Of a DNA stretch of 29,075 nucleotides, positions 21,710 to 29,075 are shown in pieces. The position numbers and the translations under genes are program-made. Source of the DNA: an uncultured Streptococcus sp. (GTDB lineage Bacteria > Bacillota > Bacilli > Lactobacillales > Streptococcaceae); assembly GCF_905372115.1 (NCBI RefSeq), contig NZ_CAJPNR010000023.1:1-29075 (forward strand), written 5' to 3'. Position 1 is the first letter of the stretch. Each line of letters opens with the position of its first letter. The notes beneath the pieces were generated by a model, which was not told the origin of the DNA, searched no databases, and saw only the letters and a list, made by a program, of their open reading frames with translations.

Positions 21710-24295
21710 TTACATTCTCTGTTGCTTCCTACGTAGAAAATTATAGCAAACAAATAAGATTATGCCAGATATGAAGGCAATGCCACCTTCTTTTAGTCCA
21801 TTAGGAATGAAAGTGAGAACAACATTTCCTTCTCCTTTTTTCACATCTAATTTCATAAAGCCGTTTTGAGCTCGTTTTAGTGTGACAGGCTTCCCGTTAA
21901 GAGTGGCTGACCATCCCTTATCATAAGGAATGGTAAAGAATAATGAAGTATCCTTTTCCGCTCTATAGTTTGTTTTTACTGTGTTTAAATCAGTAGTTGT
22001 GGAAACGGGCTGTTCTTTTAATTTTTGAATGACATTTTGATATTGCTCAGTATTAACGGCAAAAAATTCTGGTGTATCAAATGAAACTGTTGAATTGTCT
22101 GGGAATGTAAAGCGAATAGATACTGTTTGACTTTGACTGAAATGGCCAGCATTAAAGAAAGGAAAAACATTATTAGTTGTATAACGTTCTGTAAAGTTAT
22201 TGACAGTAATGTCAACATCTGTCTGATCATCATTACTAAAATCAATCCCAGCAACATTAACATATAGTTGACTGTTAGCAGGTACATTGACAGTATAGAT
22301 TACACTAGCAAAGCTTGTATTCTGTTCTCTGTCAACATCCACAGTCACTCTGTTACCAATTTGCTTGACATTTTCATTAGTAGTTATAGCATCTACTTTA
22401 TCATAATATTTAAAATCAAAGCCAGTCAACTGATTTAAAAATTCTGTTTGATTATCTAAGGTCAAATTTGTAAACTTGACATCCTGGTAAACATCATTGG
22501 TCAGAAAAGCCAAACCAAGTGCAGCATCATTTTGGTAGAGAGACATTTCTTTTTCACTTTTCTCAGGAAGAAAACCAAATTTTTGAGGATCTGTTTCAGA
22601 TAGATTGTAGCGAACACCAAAAATACTGTCCATTAAAATACTGTTGTTTTGATAACGAAGATTCAGATTTGTTCCTGCTGATTTAAAACCAAGTTTATCT
22701 AAAGTAGAACTTGCCTGAGTATTTCGAACAGATGAGAACTGGGAAATTCCATTGTAGTTGAATTTCATACTGTCATTTCCTGTTTGTGGATTCAATCTTT
22801 CAGTTCTAAAAAAGTCAATATTTTCCTTTTTGGAATAATTGACAAGCTTGTCAATCTCGTCAAGGTGACTAGAATAAGATGAACGAGTGGCAAATACCCA
22901 TTCTTTAGCAATTCCTCCAACTTGATAATAGGAATTAAGCGACAGTTCAAAAGTAACAAAGAAGAGCAAGACAGGGAGAATGATTTTTGGTTGAATAGAA
23001 GATTTTGCTAAGACAAAGCTAATCAAGAGATAAGCCAGCAGAAATTCTAATGTTAGAATATAATTCTCAGGACCCAAAAAGTCATAATGTTTTCTCTGAA
23101 TAAAAGTAATAATAAATCCAAGGCTGAGCAAAGTGAAACTAATGGCAACATTCATCAATTTCACGTCTTTCCAACGATTTAAAGTCTCAGCAGCCATATA
23201 GATAACTACCAGAGAAAATAGCCAAGAATAACGGTGAAGAAACATGTTCGGAGCATGCATTCCCTGCCAAAGTAAGTCTAAATATTGAAGATAAAAACTA
23301 GCTATGAAAATAGCAATGAGTAAAAAGTAGCAAAGTTTCACGTGAAACTTAACAGATTTTAAGGTGAAAAATAAGATAGCTAGAATCAAGGGGAAGGTGC
23401 CGACATAAATCATAGGGATGGAACCATACTTAGTTGTATCAAAACTGCCAATAAAATTTTTAGCAAATACATCTAAAAGCCAACTTTTTTCTGTCAACAA
23501 AGAAGAAACTTTTGTTAAGGTTTCACCATGAGTACTTATGTCTAAGTAAGTTGGCAGAATCATGATGAGGCTAGTCAGACCTGCTAAAGCAGATACGACT
23601 GTAAAGTCAAGTAAACTTTTAATTCTATTTTTTAAATCCCAAGATAATTGAAGAAGGTACCAAAAAACCAAAAAGATTGCCATCATATATCCAAAATAAT
23701 AATTTTGGATGAAGAGAATTGACAGTGTTGTAAAGTATAGTACTCTTCCTTTTCCAGTTATCAACCTATGTAAACCTAGCACAATCAAAGGTGCAAGGAT
23801 AAACACATCCAGCCAGGTTTTTATTTCCAATTGACTGACTGAAAAACTCATTAAAGAAAATGAAGTTGAAAGAGTGATGATGAGTAAAGCTGGAATCTTT
23901 TTGAATATTCCTTTGATACTGATAAAGGTAGAGAGTCCAATTAATCCAAACTTGATTAAGGTAAATAGATAGATGGCATCTGGCATTGATTTCAAATCAA
24001 AGAAATAAACCAAGGGAGATAAGAAGCTACCTAAATAATAACTGGATAGAGCATAGAAATTCTGGCCCAGTCCACTAGAGAAAGTATAGAAAATACTGTC
24101 TGTGCCATGGAGGATATTTCTTAGGTTGGTGTCAAAAATGACATACTGATGAAAGCCGTCACCAAGCAAGGGAGACGTTTCGCTATTCCAGTAAATTCCG
24201 TACATCAAGTAGACAAAGAACATGATGAAAAATGGAAGAAAGAAGGCACAAAAATAAGGCCAATTTTTTTTAAAGTATTCTTTAATGTGATTCAT
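21710..24295 (-). CDS. YfhO family membrane protein (GT-C type glycosyltransferase-like)
   Basis: 861-aa polytopic membrane protein of the YfhO family. About a dozen hydrophobic segments fill residues 13-540. A large extracytoplasmic region (about 545-830) follows, then a last membrane segment (about 835-853) and a basic end RRKQQRM. An early loop with GDGFHQY (45-51; Asp46) is where GT-C enzymes often carry an acidic catalytic residue. In B. subtilis and Listeria, YfhO proteins are implicated in glycosylating lipoteichoic acid from lipid-linked sugars. The same role here is inference. It lies 75 bp after the ABC-F gene and carries a perfect parS site. Confidence 0.85.
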   Translation of the reverse strand: MNHIKEYFKKNWPYFCAFFLPFFIMFFVYLMYGIYWNSETSPLLGDGFHQYVIFDTNLRNILHGTDSIFYTFSSGLGQNFYALSSYYLGSFLSPLVYFFDLKSMPDAIYLFTLIKFGLIGLSTFISIKGIFKKIPALLIITLSTSFSLMSFSVSQLEIKTWLDVFILAPLIVLGLHRLITGKGRVLYFTTLSILFIQNYYFGYMMAIFLVFWYLLQLSWDLKNRIKSLLDFTVVSALAGLTSLIMILPTYLDISTHGETLTKVSSLLTEKSWLLDVFAKNFIGSFDTTKYGSIPMIYVGTFPLILAILFFTLKSVKFHVKLCYFLLIAIFIASFYLQYLDLLWQGMHAPNMFLHRYSWLFSLVVIYMAAETLNRWKDVKLMNVAISFTLLSLGFIITFIQRKHYDFLGPENYILTLEFLLAYLLISFVLAKSSIQPKIILPVLLFFVTFELSLNSYYQVGGIAKEWVFATRSSYSSHLDEIDKLVNYSKKENIDFFRTERLNPQTGNDSMKFNYNGISQFSSVRNTQASSTLDKLGFKSAGTNLNLRYQNNSILMDSIFGVRYNLSETDPQKFGFLPEKSEKEMSLYQNDAALGLAFLTNDVYQDVKFTNLTLDNQTEFLNQLTGFDFKYYDKVDAITTNENVKQIGNRVTVDVDREQNTSFASVIYTVNVPANSQLYVNVAGIDFSNDDQTDVDITVNNFTERYTTNNVFPFFNAGHFSQSQTVSIRFTFPDNSTVSFDTPEFFAVNTEQYQNVIQKLKEQPVSTTTDLNTVKTNYRAEKDTSLFFTIPYDKGWSATLNGKPVTLKRAQNGFMKLDVKKGEGNVVLTFIPNGLKEGGIAFISGIILFVCYNFLRRKQQRM
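23333..23350. promoter_or_regulatory. parS site inside yfhO
   Basis: AAGTTTCACGTGAAACTT is an 18-bp perfect palindrome containing the exact ParB core GTTTCACGTGAAAC. It lies about 1.9 kb past the end of comE and about 7-8 kb right of oriC. The gene for the binding protein, parB, is in this window. Confidence 0.9.
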
Positions 24296-24310
24296 ATTTC
24301 TTATATAGAA

Positions 24311-24338
24311 AGAGGCAGAAACGTTGTTTCATGCCTCT
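24311..24338 (-). terminator. Hairpin between the ABC-F gene and yfhO
   Basis: AGAGGC/GCCTCT plus GAAAC/GTTTC with a small internal asymmetry. On the minus strand it is followed by TTTCTATAT, a weak T tract. It is a partial terminator or attenuator within a likely two-gene unit. Confidence 0.5.
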
Positions 24339-24370
24339 GTAAAGCTTTGTAAACGTAAATTGACAAGGGA

Positions 24371-25993
24371 TTAATCTTTCCAAAGTTCTTTGACTTTTGC
24401 CTGAACTTTTTGATTTTCCAAGAATTCATCATAGGTTTCATCAATACGGTCAATGACACCATTTTTAGACAGAACAATGATGTGGTTGGCCAAGGTTTGA
24501 ATAAATTCATGGTCATGGCTGGCAAAAATAATGGATTCTTTGAAGTTTTTCAATCCATCATTTAAGCTGGAGATTGATTCCAAATCCAAGTGATTGGTTG
24601 GATCATCCAATACTAAAACGTTGGATTTGAGCAACATCAGCTTAGATAACATAACCCGAACTTTTTCTCCTCCTGACAAGACATTGACAGACTTGTTAAC
24701 TTCATCTCCAGAGAAGAGCATGCGCCCAAGGAATCCTCGAAGGAAGGTGTTGTCATCCTCTTCTTTGCTTGCAAATTGACGCAGCCAGTCAAGGATTGAT
24801 TCGCCACTAGCAAAGTCGCGAGAGTTATCTTTTGGTAGGTAAGATTGACTGGTTGTGACACCCCACTTGACAGTTCCTTCATACTCAATATCACCCATCA
24901 AGGCACGAATCAAAGCAGTTGTTTGGATATCATTTTGGCCGATCAAAGCTGTTTTATCGCCAGGACGTAAAATGAAGTTAATATTATCAAGAATAGTTTC
25001 TCCATCAATCTTGACAGAAAGGTTTTCAACTGTCAAGAGATCATTCCCTATCTCACGTTCTGCTTTAAAGCTGATAAATGGGTATTTACGGCTAGATGGA
25101 ACAATTTCTTCTAACTCAATCTTGTCAAGCATCTTTTTACGGGAAGTTGCTTGTTTTGATTTTGAAGCATTGGCAGAGAAGCGAGCAACGAATTCTTGAA
25201 GTTGCTTGATTTTTTCTTCTGCTTTGGCATTTCGGTCAGCGAGCAGTTTAGCTGCTAATTCACTGGACTCTTTCCAGAAATCATAGTTACCTACGTAGAG
25301 TTTGATTTTTCCAAAGTCAAGGTCGGCCATATGAGTGCAGACTTTATTCAAAAAGTGTCGGTCGTGGGATACAACAATGACTGTATTATCAAAGTCGATA
25401 AGGAAATCTTCCAGCCAAGTGATAGACTGAATATCCAAACCGTTTGTTGGCTCGTCCAGAAGTAAGACATCTGGTTTACCAAAAAGGGCTTTGGCCAAGA
25501 GTACTTTGACCTTGTCTCCGTTAGAGAGCTCGCTCATATTTTGATAGTGAAGATCTTCTGGAATATTGAGGTTTTGCAATAATTGAGAAGCTTCACTTTC
25601 AGCTTCCCAGCCACCTAGCTCAGCAAATTCTCCCTCAAGCTCTGCTGCACGTACACCATCTTCATCAGAAAAATCAGGCTTCATATAAATAGCATCTTTT
25701 TCTTTCATGATGTTGTAGAGATGTTCATTTCCCATGATTACAACATCAATAGCCCGTTCTTCTTCATAGTCAAAGTGGTTCTGGCGAAGGACTGAAAGAC
25801 GTTCATTTGGTCCTAGAGAAATGTGGCCTGTTGTTGGCTCGATATCACCAGCTAAAATTTTTAAAAAGGTTGATTTTCCAGCGCCGTTGGCTCCAATCAA
25901 TCCATAAGTATTTCCTTCTGTAAATTTGATGTTGACCTCATCAAACAATTTTCGGTCACTGAAACGCAGTGATACATCTGATACTGTAAGCAA
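24371..25993 (-). CDS. ABC-F family ATPase (YbiT/YkpA-like) with one degenerate ATP site
   Basis: 540-aa soluble protein with two ABC ATPase domains and no membrane part, as in ABC-F translation factors. Domain 1 has Walker A GANGAGKS (34-41), signature LSNGDK and Walker B LLLDEPTNGLD. A linker with basic/helical PtIM-like character (about 240-315) follows. Domain 2 has IGQNDIQTT (351-359) in place of Walker A, signature LSGGEK (439-444) and LDDPTNHLD with Asp where the catalytic Glu normally stands. The start is TTG with GGAG 8 bases upstream, and no ATG fits better. A ribosome-associated role is known for the family; the specific job here is unknown. Its own promoter is at 26024-26052. Confidence 0.9.
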   Translation of the reverse strand: MLTVSDVSLRFSDRKLFDEVNIKFTEGNTYGLIGANGAGKSTFLKILAGDIEPTTGHISLGPNERLSVLRQNHFDYEEERAIDVVIMGNEHLYNIMKEKDAIYMKPDFSDEDGVRAAELEGEFAELGGWEAESEASQLLQNLNIPEDLHYQNMSELSNGDKVKVLLAKALFGKPDVLLLDEPTNGLDIQSITWLEDFLIDFDNTVIVVSHDRHFLNKVCTHMADLDFGKIKLYVGNYDFWKESSELAAKLLADRNAKAEEKIKQLQEFVARFSANASKSKQATSRKKMLDKIELEEIVPSSRKYPFISFKAEREIGNDLLTVENLSVKIDGETILDNINFILRPGDKTALIGQNDIQTTALIRALMGDIEYEGTVKWGVTTSQSYLPKDNSRDFASGESILDWLRQFASKEEDDNTFLRGFLGRMLFSGDEVNKSVNVLSGGEKVRVMLSKLMLLKSNVLVLDDPTNHLDLESISSLNDGLKNFKESIIFASHDHEFIQTLANHIIVLSKNGVIDRIDETYDEFLENQKVQAKVKELWKD

Positions 25994-26023
25994 TGTCTTT
26001 CTCCTATATATATAATCTTCTTC

Positions 26024-26052
26024 ATTTTACTAGAAAATAGAACTTTTTTCAA
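26024..26052 (-). promoter_or_regulatory. Promoter of the ABC-F gene
   Basis: On the minus strand TTGAAA (26052-26047), 17-bp spacer, TAAAAT (26029-26024), about 30 bp before the TTG start. Confidence 0.7.
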
Positions 26053-26145
26053 ATAATTCTGAGATAAAAAGTAAAAAACGAAGCCAAAAGAAAAAAGGAG
26101 AATAGAATGAACTAAGAATTTTAGGTTTTCCAGCCAGAATAGTTC

Positions 26146-26188
26146 GTCAATTAAGTTTACAAATACTGTAAAGGTATGTCAATTAAGC
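26146..26188. repeat. Direct repeat pair and small palindrome upstream of trpS
   Basis: GTCAATTAAG occurs at 26146-26155 and 26179-26188 (33 bp start to start, about three helical turns). Between them lies the inverted repeat TTTACA-N5-TGTAAA (26156-26172). I cannot assign a regulator. The rest of this 290-bp divergent spacer has only the two promoters. Confidence 0.5.
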
Positions 26189-26230
26189 TGTAAAAACTGG
26201 AATTTTCGCTTTTTTCTAGAAACTTCTTTC

Positions 26231-26255
26231 TCATTTTCATTGAAAATGATATAAT
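26231..26255 (+). promoter_or_regulatory. trpS promoter with overlapping palindrome
   Basis: Extended -10 TGA-TATAAT (26247-26255), 28 bp before the trpS ATG. The palindrome TCATTTTCA-T-TGAAAATGA (26231-26249) overlaps its upstream edge, where a repressor would sit. No T-box leader is visible. Confidence 0.6.
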
Positions 26256-26283
26256 GAACTCATTATAAATTGAGGAGTAATAA

Positions 26284-27309
26284 ATGACTAAACCAATTAT
26301 TTTAACAGGAGATCGTCCGACAGGAAAATTGCATATTGGTCATTATGTAGGAAGTTTACGGAACCGCGTGCTTTTGCAGGATCAAGGTAAGTATGAGATG
26401 TTTGTATTTTTGGCTGATCAGCAAGCTTTGACAGATCATGCAAAGGACCCTCAGACAATTGTTGAGTCCATTGGGAATGTAGCTTTAGATTATCTAGCAG
26501 CTGGCTTGGATCCTAAAAAGGTGACTATTTTTATTCAAAGTCAGATTCCTGAGTTGGCAGAGTTGTCAATGTATTACATGAATTTGGTGTCATTGGCTCG
26601 TCTTGAGCGTAATCCTACTGTCAAGACAGAAATAGCTCAAAAAGGATTTGGTGAAAGTTTGCCGACTGGGTTTTTAGTTTATCCAATTTCTCAGGCAGCT
26701 GATATTACTGCTTTCAAGGCTAATTTTGTACCAGTCGGACATGATCAAAAGCCTATGATTGAGCAGACTCGGGAAATTGTTCGCTCCTTTAACAATGCTT
26801 ATCAGACAGATGTTTTGGTAGAACCGGAAGGGATTTATCCTGAAAATGAAGCAGCTGGACGTTTGCCTGGATTGGATGGCAATGCTAAGATGTCTAAGTC
26901 TCTCAATAATGGCATTTATTTGGCAGATGATATGGATATTCTGCAAAAGAAAGTTATGAGCATGTATACAGATCCTAATCATATCAGAGTGGAAGATCCT
27001 GGAAAAATTGAGGGAAATATGGTCTTTCATTATCTGGATGTTTTTGGCCGCCCCGAAGATGCTGCTGATATTGCTGCAATGAAAGAGCATTATCAAAGAG
27101 GTGGTCTGGGAGATGTCAAAACCAAACGCTATCTGTTAGAAATTTTAGAGCGAGAGTTAGGTCCGATTCGTGAACGTCGTGCGGAGTTTGCTAAAGACAT
27201 GGGACAGGTCTATCGGATGCTGCAAGAAGGATGCGATAAGGCCCGTCAGACTGCCGCTCAGACTCTTTCGGAAGTGAAGTCTGCGATGGGGATTAATTAT
27301 TTTAAATAA
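26284..27309 (+). CDS. trpS: Tryptophanyl-tRNA synthetase
   Basis: 341-aa class I synthetase that charges tRNA-Trp. It has HIGH at residues 17-20 (GDRPTGKLHIGHY) and KMSKS at 202-206. The N-terminal GDRPTGKLHIGHY form differs from the SGIQPSG..IGNY form of B. subtilis and E. coli, so it belongs to the second bacterial TrpRS type usual in streptococci. The ribosome site GAGGAG lies 7-8 bases before the ATG. It is monocistronic, with its own promoter and a strong terminator. Confidence 0.96.
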   Translation: MTKPIILTGDRPTGKLHIGHYVGSLRNRVLLQDQGKYEMFVFLADQQALTDHAKDPQTIVESIGNVALDYLAAGLDPKKVTIFIQSQIPELAELSMYYMNLVSLARLERNPTVKTEIAQKGFGESLPTGFLVYPISQAADITAFKANFVPVGHDQKPMIEQTREIVRSFNNAYQTDVLVEPEGIYPENEAAGRLPGLDGNAKMSKSLNNGIYLADDMDILQKKVMSMYTDPNHIRVEDPGKIEGNMVFHYLDVFGRPEDAADIAAMKEHYQRGGLGDVKTKRYLLEILERELGPIRERRAEFAKDMGQVYRMLQEGCDKARQTAAQTLSEVKSAMGINYFK

Positions 27310-27333
27310 CGAACATTATTGATTATAAATCAC

Positions 27334-27379
27334 AAAAACTATCGTTTTTAGTTTCAAAAATGATGGTTTTTATTTTTTG
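27334..27379 (+). terminator. trpS terminator
   Basis: 16-position stem (AAAAACTATCGTTTTT with AAAAATGATGGTTTTT, two G-U pairs) with a 6-base loop, then a T-rich run. Confidence 0.85.
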
Positions 27380-27390
27380 TGTAATAATGA

Positions 27391-27418
27391 TTGACAATTT
27401 CCTATAGAATGGTATGAT
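27391..27418 (+). promoter_or_regulatory. guaB promoter
   Basis: TTGACA (27391-27396), 16-bp spacer, TATGAT (27413-27418). The leader of about 90 nt contains a 9-bp hairpin CAAAGAAAA/TTTTCTTTG (27447-27475) without a T run. I recognise no riboswitch. Confidence 0.75.
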
Positions 27419-27514
27419 ATTAACAACAAAAAAACCAGCTTTTATTCAAAGAAAACTGAACTTCAATTTTCTTTGGGTATTAGTTCAAATAAGAAGGAAA
27501 AGAGGAAACTGTGG

Positions 27515-28996
27515 ATGTCTAACTGGGACACTAAATTTTTGAAAAAAGGTTTTACCTTTGATGATGTGCTGCTGATTCCAGCTGAAAGCCATGTACTGCC
27601 CAACGATGCTGATCTGAGTACCAAGCTTGCTGAGAATCTGACTTTGAATATCCCAATCATTACTGCTGCCATGGACACTGTTACAGAGAGTCAGATGGCT
27701 ATCGCTATTGCCCGTGCCGGCGGTCTTGGAGTTATCCACAAAAATATGTCTATTGAGCAACAGGCTGATGAAGTTCGAAAGGTTAAACGTTCTGAGAATG
27801 GCGTTATTATTGATCCTTTTTTCCTAACGCCAGAGCATACGATTGCTGAAGCAGATGAGTTGATGGGACGTTACCGTATCAGTGGTGTTCCTGTTGTAGA
27901 AACTCTTGAAAATCGTAAGTTAGTAGGGATTCTAACTAATCGTGATTTGCGTTTTATTTCTGACTATGATCAACTTATTTCCCGTCATATGACCAGTGAG
28001 AATCTTGTCACAGCTCCTGTTGGAACAGATTTGGGAACTGCAGAGCGCATTTTGCAGGAGCACCGGATTGAAAAGTTGCCTTTGGTTGATGATAAGGGCT
28101 GTCTTTCAGGTTTGATTACCATTAAAGATATTGAAAAGGTTATTGAGTTTCCAAATGCTGCTAAAGATGAGTTTGGCCGTCTCTTGGTAGCTGGTGCTGT
28201 CGGTGTTACTTCAGATACTTTTGAACGTGCGGAAGCTCTCTTTGAAGCGGGTGCAGATGCGATTGTTATTGATACTGCGCATGGCCACTCAGCTGGAGTT
28301 TTGCGTAAGATTGCAGAGATTCGTGCTCATTTCCCTGATCGCACCTTGATTGCTGGAAATATTGCAACTGCTGAAGGTGCACGCGCTCTTTATGAAGCAG
28401 GTGTGGATGTTGTTAAGGTCGGAATTGGCCCAGGTTCTATCTGCACAACCCGTGTCATTGCTGGTGTTGGTGTTCCTCAAGTAACGGCTATTTATGATGC
28501 AGCTGCTGTAGCGCGTGAATATGGAAAAACCATCATTGCTGATGGTGGGATTAAGTATTCTGGAGATATTGTTAAGGCCTTGGCTGCAGGTGGAAATGCT
28601 GTTATGCTGGGTTCAATGTTTGCAGGAACAGACGAAGCGCCAGGTGAGACAGAAATCTTCCAAGGTCGGAAATTTAAGACTTACCGTGGAATGGGATCTA
28701 TCGCCGCTATGAAGAAGGGTTCTAGTGACCGTTACTTCCAAGGTTCTGTCAATGAAGCTAATAAGCTAGTTCCAGAAGGAATTGAAGGTCGTGTGGCATA
28801 CAAGGGAGCTGCTGCAGATATTGTCTTCCAGATGCTGGGTGGTATCCGCTCTGGAATGGGCTATGTTGGTGCTGCAAATCTACAAGAACTTCACGATAAT
28901 GCTCAGTTTATTGAGATGAGTGGTGCTGGATTGAAGGAAAGCCACCCTCATGATGTGCAAATTACAAATGAAGCCCCTAACTATTCAGTTCAATAA
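27515..28996 (+). CDS. guaB: Inosine-5'-monophosphate dehydrogenase
   Basis: 493-aa enzyme that oxidises IMP to XMP with NAD+, the committed step to GMP. The N-terminal catalytic half-barrel (MSNWDTKFLKKGFTFDDVLL) is followed by two CBS domains (about 97-210). The barrel then continues with the catalytic loop GIGPGSICTTR (Cys310) and the flap segment YRGMGSIAAM. I chose the ATG at 27515, which has AGAGGAAA upstream and matches homologues. A TTG-initiated extension from 27473 would run through the leader hairpin and is unlikely. Confidence 0.97.
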   Translation: MSNWDTKFLKKGFTFDDVLLIPAESHVLPNDADLSTKLAENLTLNIPIITAAMDTVTESQMAIAIARAGGLGVIHKNMSIEQQADEVRKVKRSENGVIIDPFFLTPEHTIAEADELMGRYRISGVPVVETLENRKLVGILTNRDLRFISDYDQLISRHMTSENLVTAPVGTDLGTAERILQEHRIEKLPLVDDKGCLSGLITIKDIEKVIEFPNAAKDEFGRLLVAGAVGVTSDTFERAEALFEAGADAIVIDTAHGHSAGVLRKIAEIRAHFPDRTLIAGNIATAEGARALYEAGVDVVKVGIGPGSICTTRVIAGVGVPQVTAIYDAAAVAREYGKTIIADGGIKYSGDIVKALAAGGNAVMLGSMFAGTDEAPGETEIFQGRKFKTYRGMGSIAAMKKGSSDRYFQGSVNEANKLVPEGIEGRVAYKGAAADIVFQMLGGIRSGMGYVGAANLQELHDNAQFIEMSGAGLKESHPHDVQITNEAPNYSVQ

Positions 28997-29020
28997 AAAA
29001 TAAAACGAGGTCGGGAATTT

Positions 29021-29075
29021 TGTACTGACCCCAAAAAGTTAGACAATTAATTTAAGTAAAGGATTTAGTTCTGTA
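29021..29075 (+). mobile_element. Left end of an IS3-family (IS150-type) insertion sequence, partial
   Basis: TGTACTGACCCCAAAAAGTT resembles the terminal inverted repeats of IS150-group elements (TGTACTG.ACCC...GTTGGACA pattern). It continues with AGACAATTAATT, a typical beginning for streptococcal members. The element runs off the window, so its transposase is not visible and the call rests on the end sequence alone. Confidence 0.6.

Noticed and set aside
26093..26116. Ribosome-site-like AGGAG followed by ATG-AAC-TAA upstream of trpS
   Set aside because: A two-codon frame upstream of the mapped promoter candidate; no sign that it is transcribed or has a role.
27305..27317. Single PurBox-like AATAACGAACATT before guaB
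   Set aside because: One mismatch, but it overlaps the trpS stop, is separated from the guaB promoter by the trpS terminator, and sits farther upstream than known PurR sites. Probably chance.
27447..27475. 9-bp hairpin in the guaB leader as a riboswitch or attenuator
   Set aside because: No conserved riboswitch core and no T run; kept only as a note under the promoter entry.
1..29075. CRISPR array, prophage, toxin-antitoxin or defence genes
   Set aside because: No repeat-spacer pattern or recognisable genes of these classes were seen; all sizeable genes have housekeeping or competence assignments.

Overview
The window is the replication-origin region of a Streptococcus chromosome, most likely S. 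sanguinis or a very close relative. I infer this from the conserved streptococcal gene order, from protein sequences resembling pneumococcal homologues, and above all from the pheromone gene comC. Its predicted mature peptide, DIRGVPNPWDWIFGR, differs at only two positions from the S. sanguinis SK36 peptide as I remember it (DLRGVPNPWGWIFGR). The strain is not identifiable by eye.

Layout. Left of oriC nearly everything is on the minus strand, leading away from the origin: dnaA, dnaN, a DUF951 gene, ychF, then a compact run pth, mfd, rqcP, divIC, a 42-aa orf, a beta-lactamase-fold secreted protein, tilS, hpt and ftsH. After these come tRNA-Glu, tRNA-Asn and comX (competence sigma factor). A small lipoprotein gene (12383-12874) is the only plus-strand gene in this arm. 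To the right of dnaA lie parB and htrA (still minus strand), then plus-strand rlmH, tRNA-Arg, comC-comD-comE and a second tRNA-Glu/tRNA-Asn pair. These are followed by minus-strand yfhO and an ABC-F ATPase, then plus-strand trpS and guaB. The last 55 bases look like the left end of an IS3-family (IS150-type) insertion sequence.

Origin. DnaA boxes lie on both sides of dnaA (14515-14616 and 16037-16152), a bipartite oriC. The dnaA-dnaN spacer carries a run of TAA/TAG triplets (DnaA-trio-like) between the boxes and an AT-rich stretch. One perfect parS site lies inside yfhO and a one-mismatch parS lies inside tilS, on opposite sides of the origin. A 33-bp palindrome of two head-to-head DnaA-box-like sequences lies between htrA and rlmH.

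Competence. The window holds the pheromone precursor (comC), its receptor kinase (comD), the response regulator (comE) and the alternative sigma factor (comX). It also holds two factors known in pneumococcus to dampen competence: CiaR-controlled htrA and parB/parS. Both comC and comX have a ComE-type double repeat (9-bp repeats, 21 bp start to start), but its orientation relative to the gene is opposite at the two promoters. The same promoter plus tRNA-Glu-tRNA-Asn module lies in inverted orientation beside comE and beside comX.

I did not find a convincing wholly undescribed system. The most interesting points are the variant non-double-glycine pheromone, the arrangement of the ComE sites, a tRNA-Asn copy with a broken acceptor-stem pair, the asymmetric active sites of the ABC-F protein, and unassigned operator-like elements upstream of trpS. 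No gene-free stretch exceeds 300 bases.
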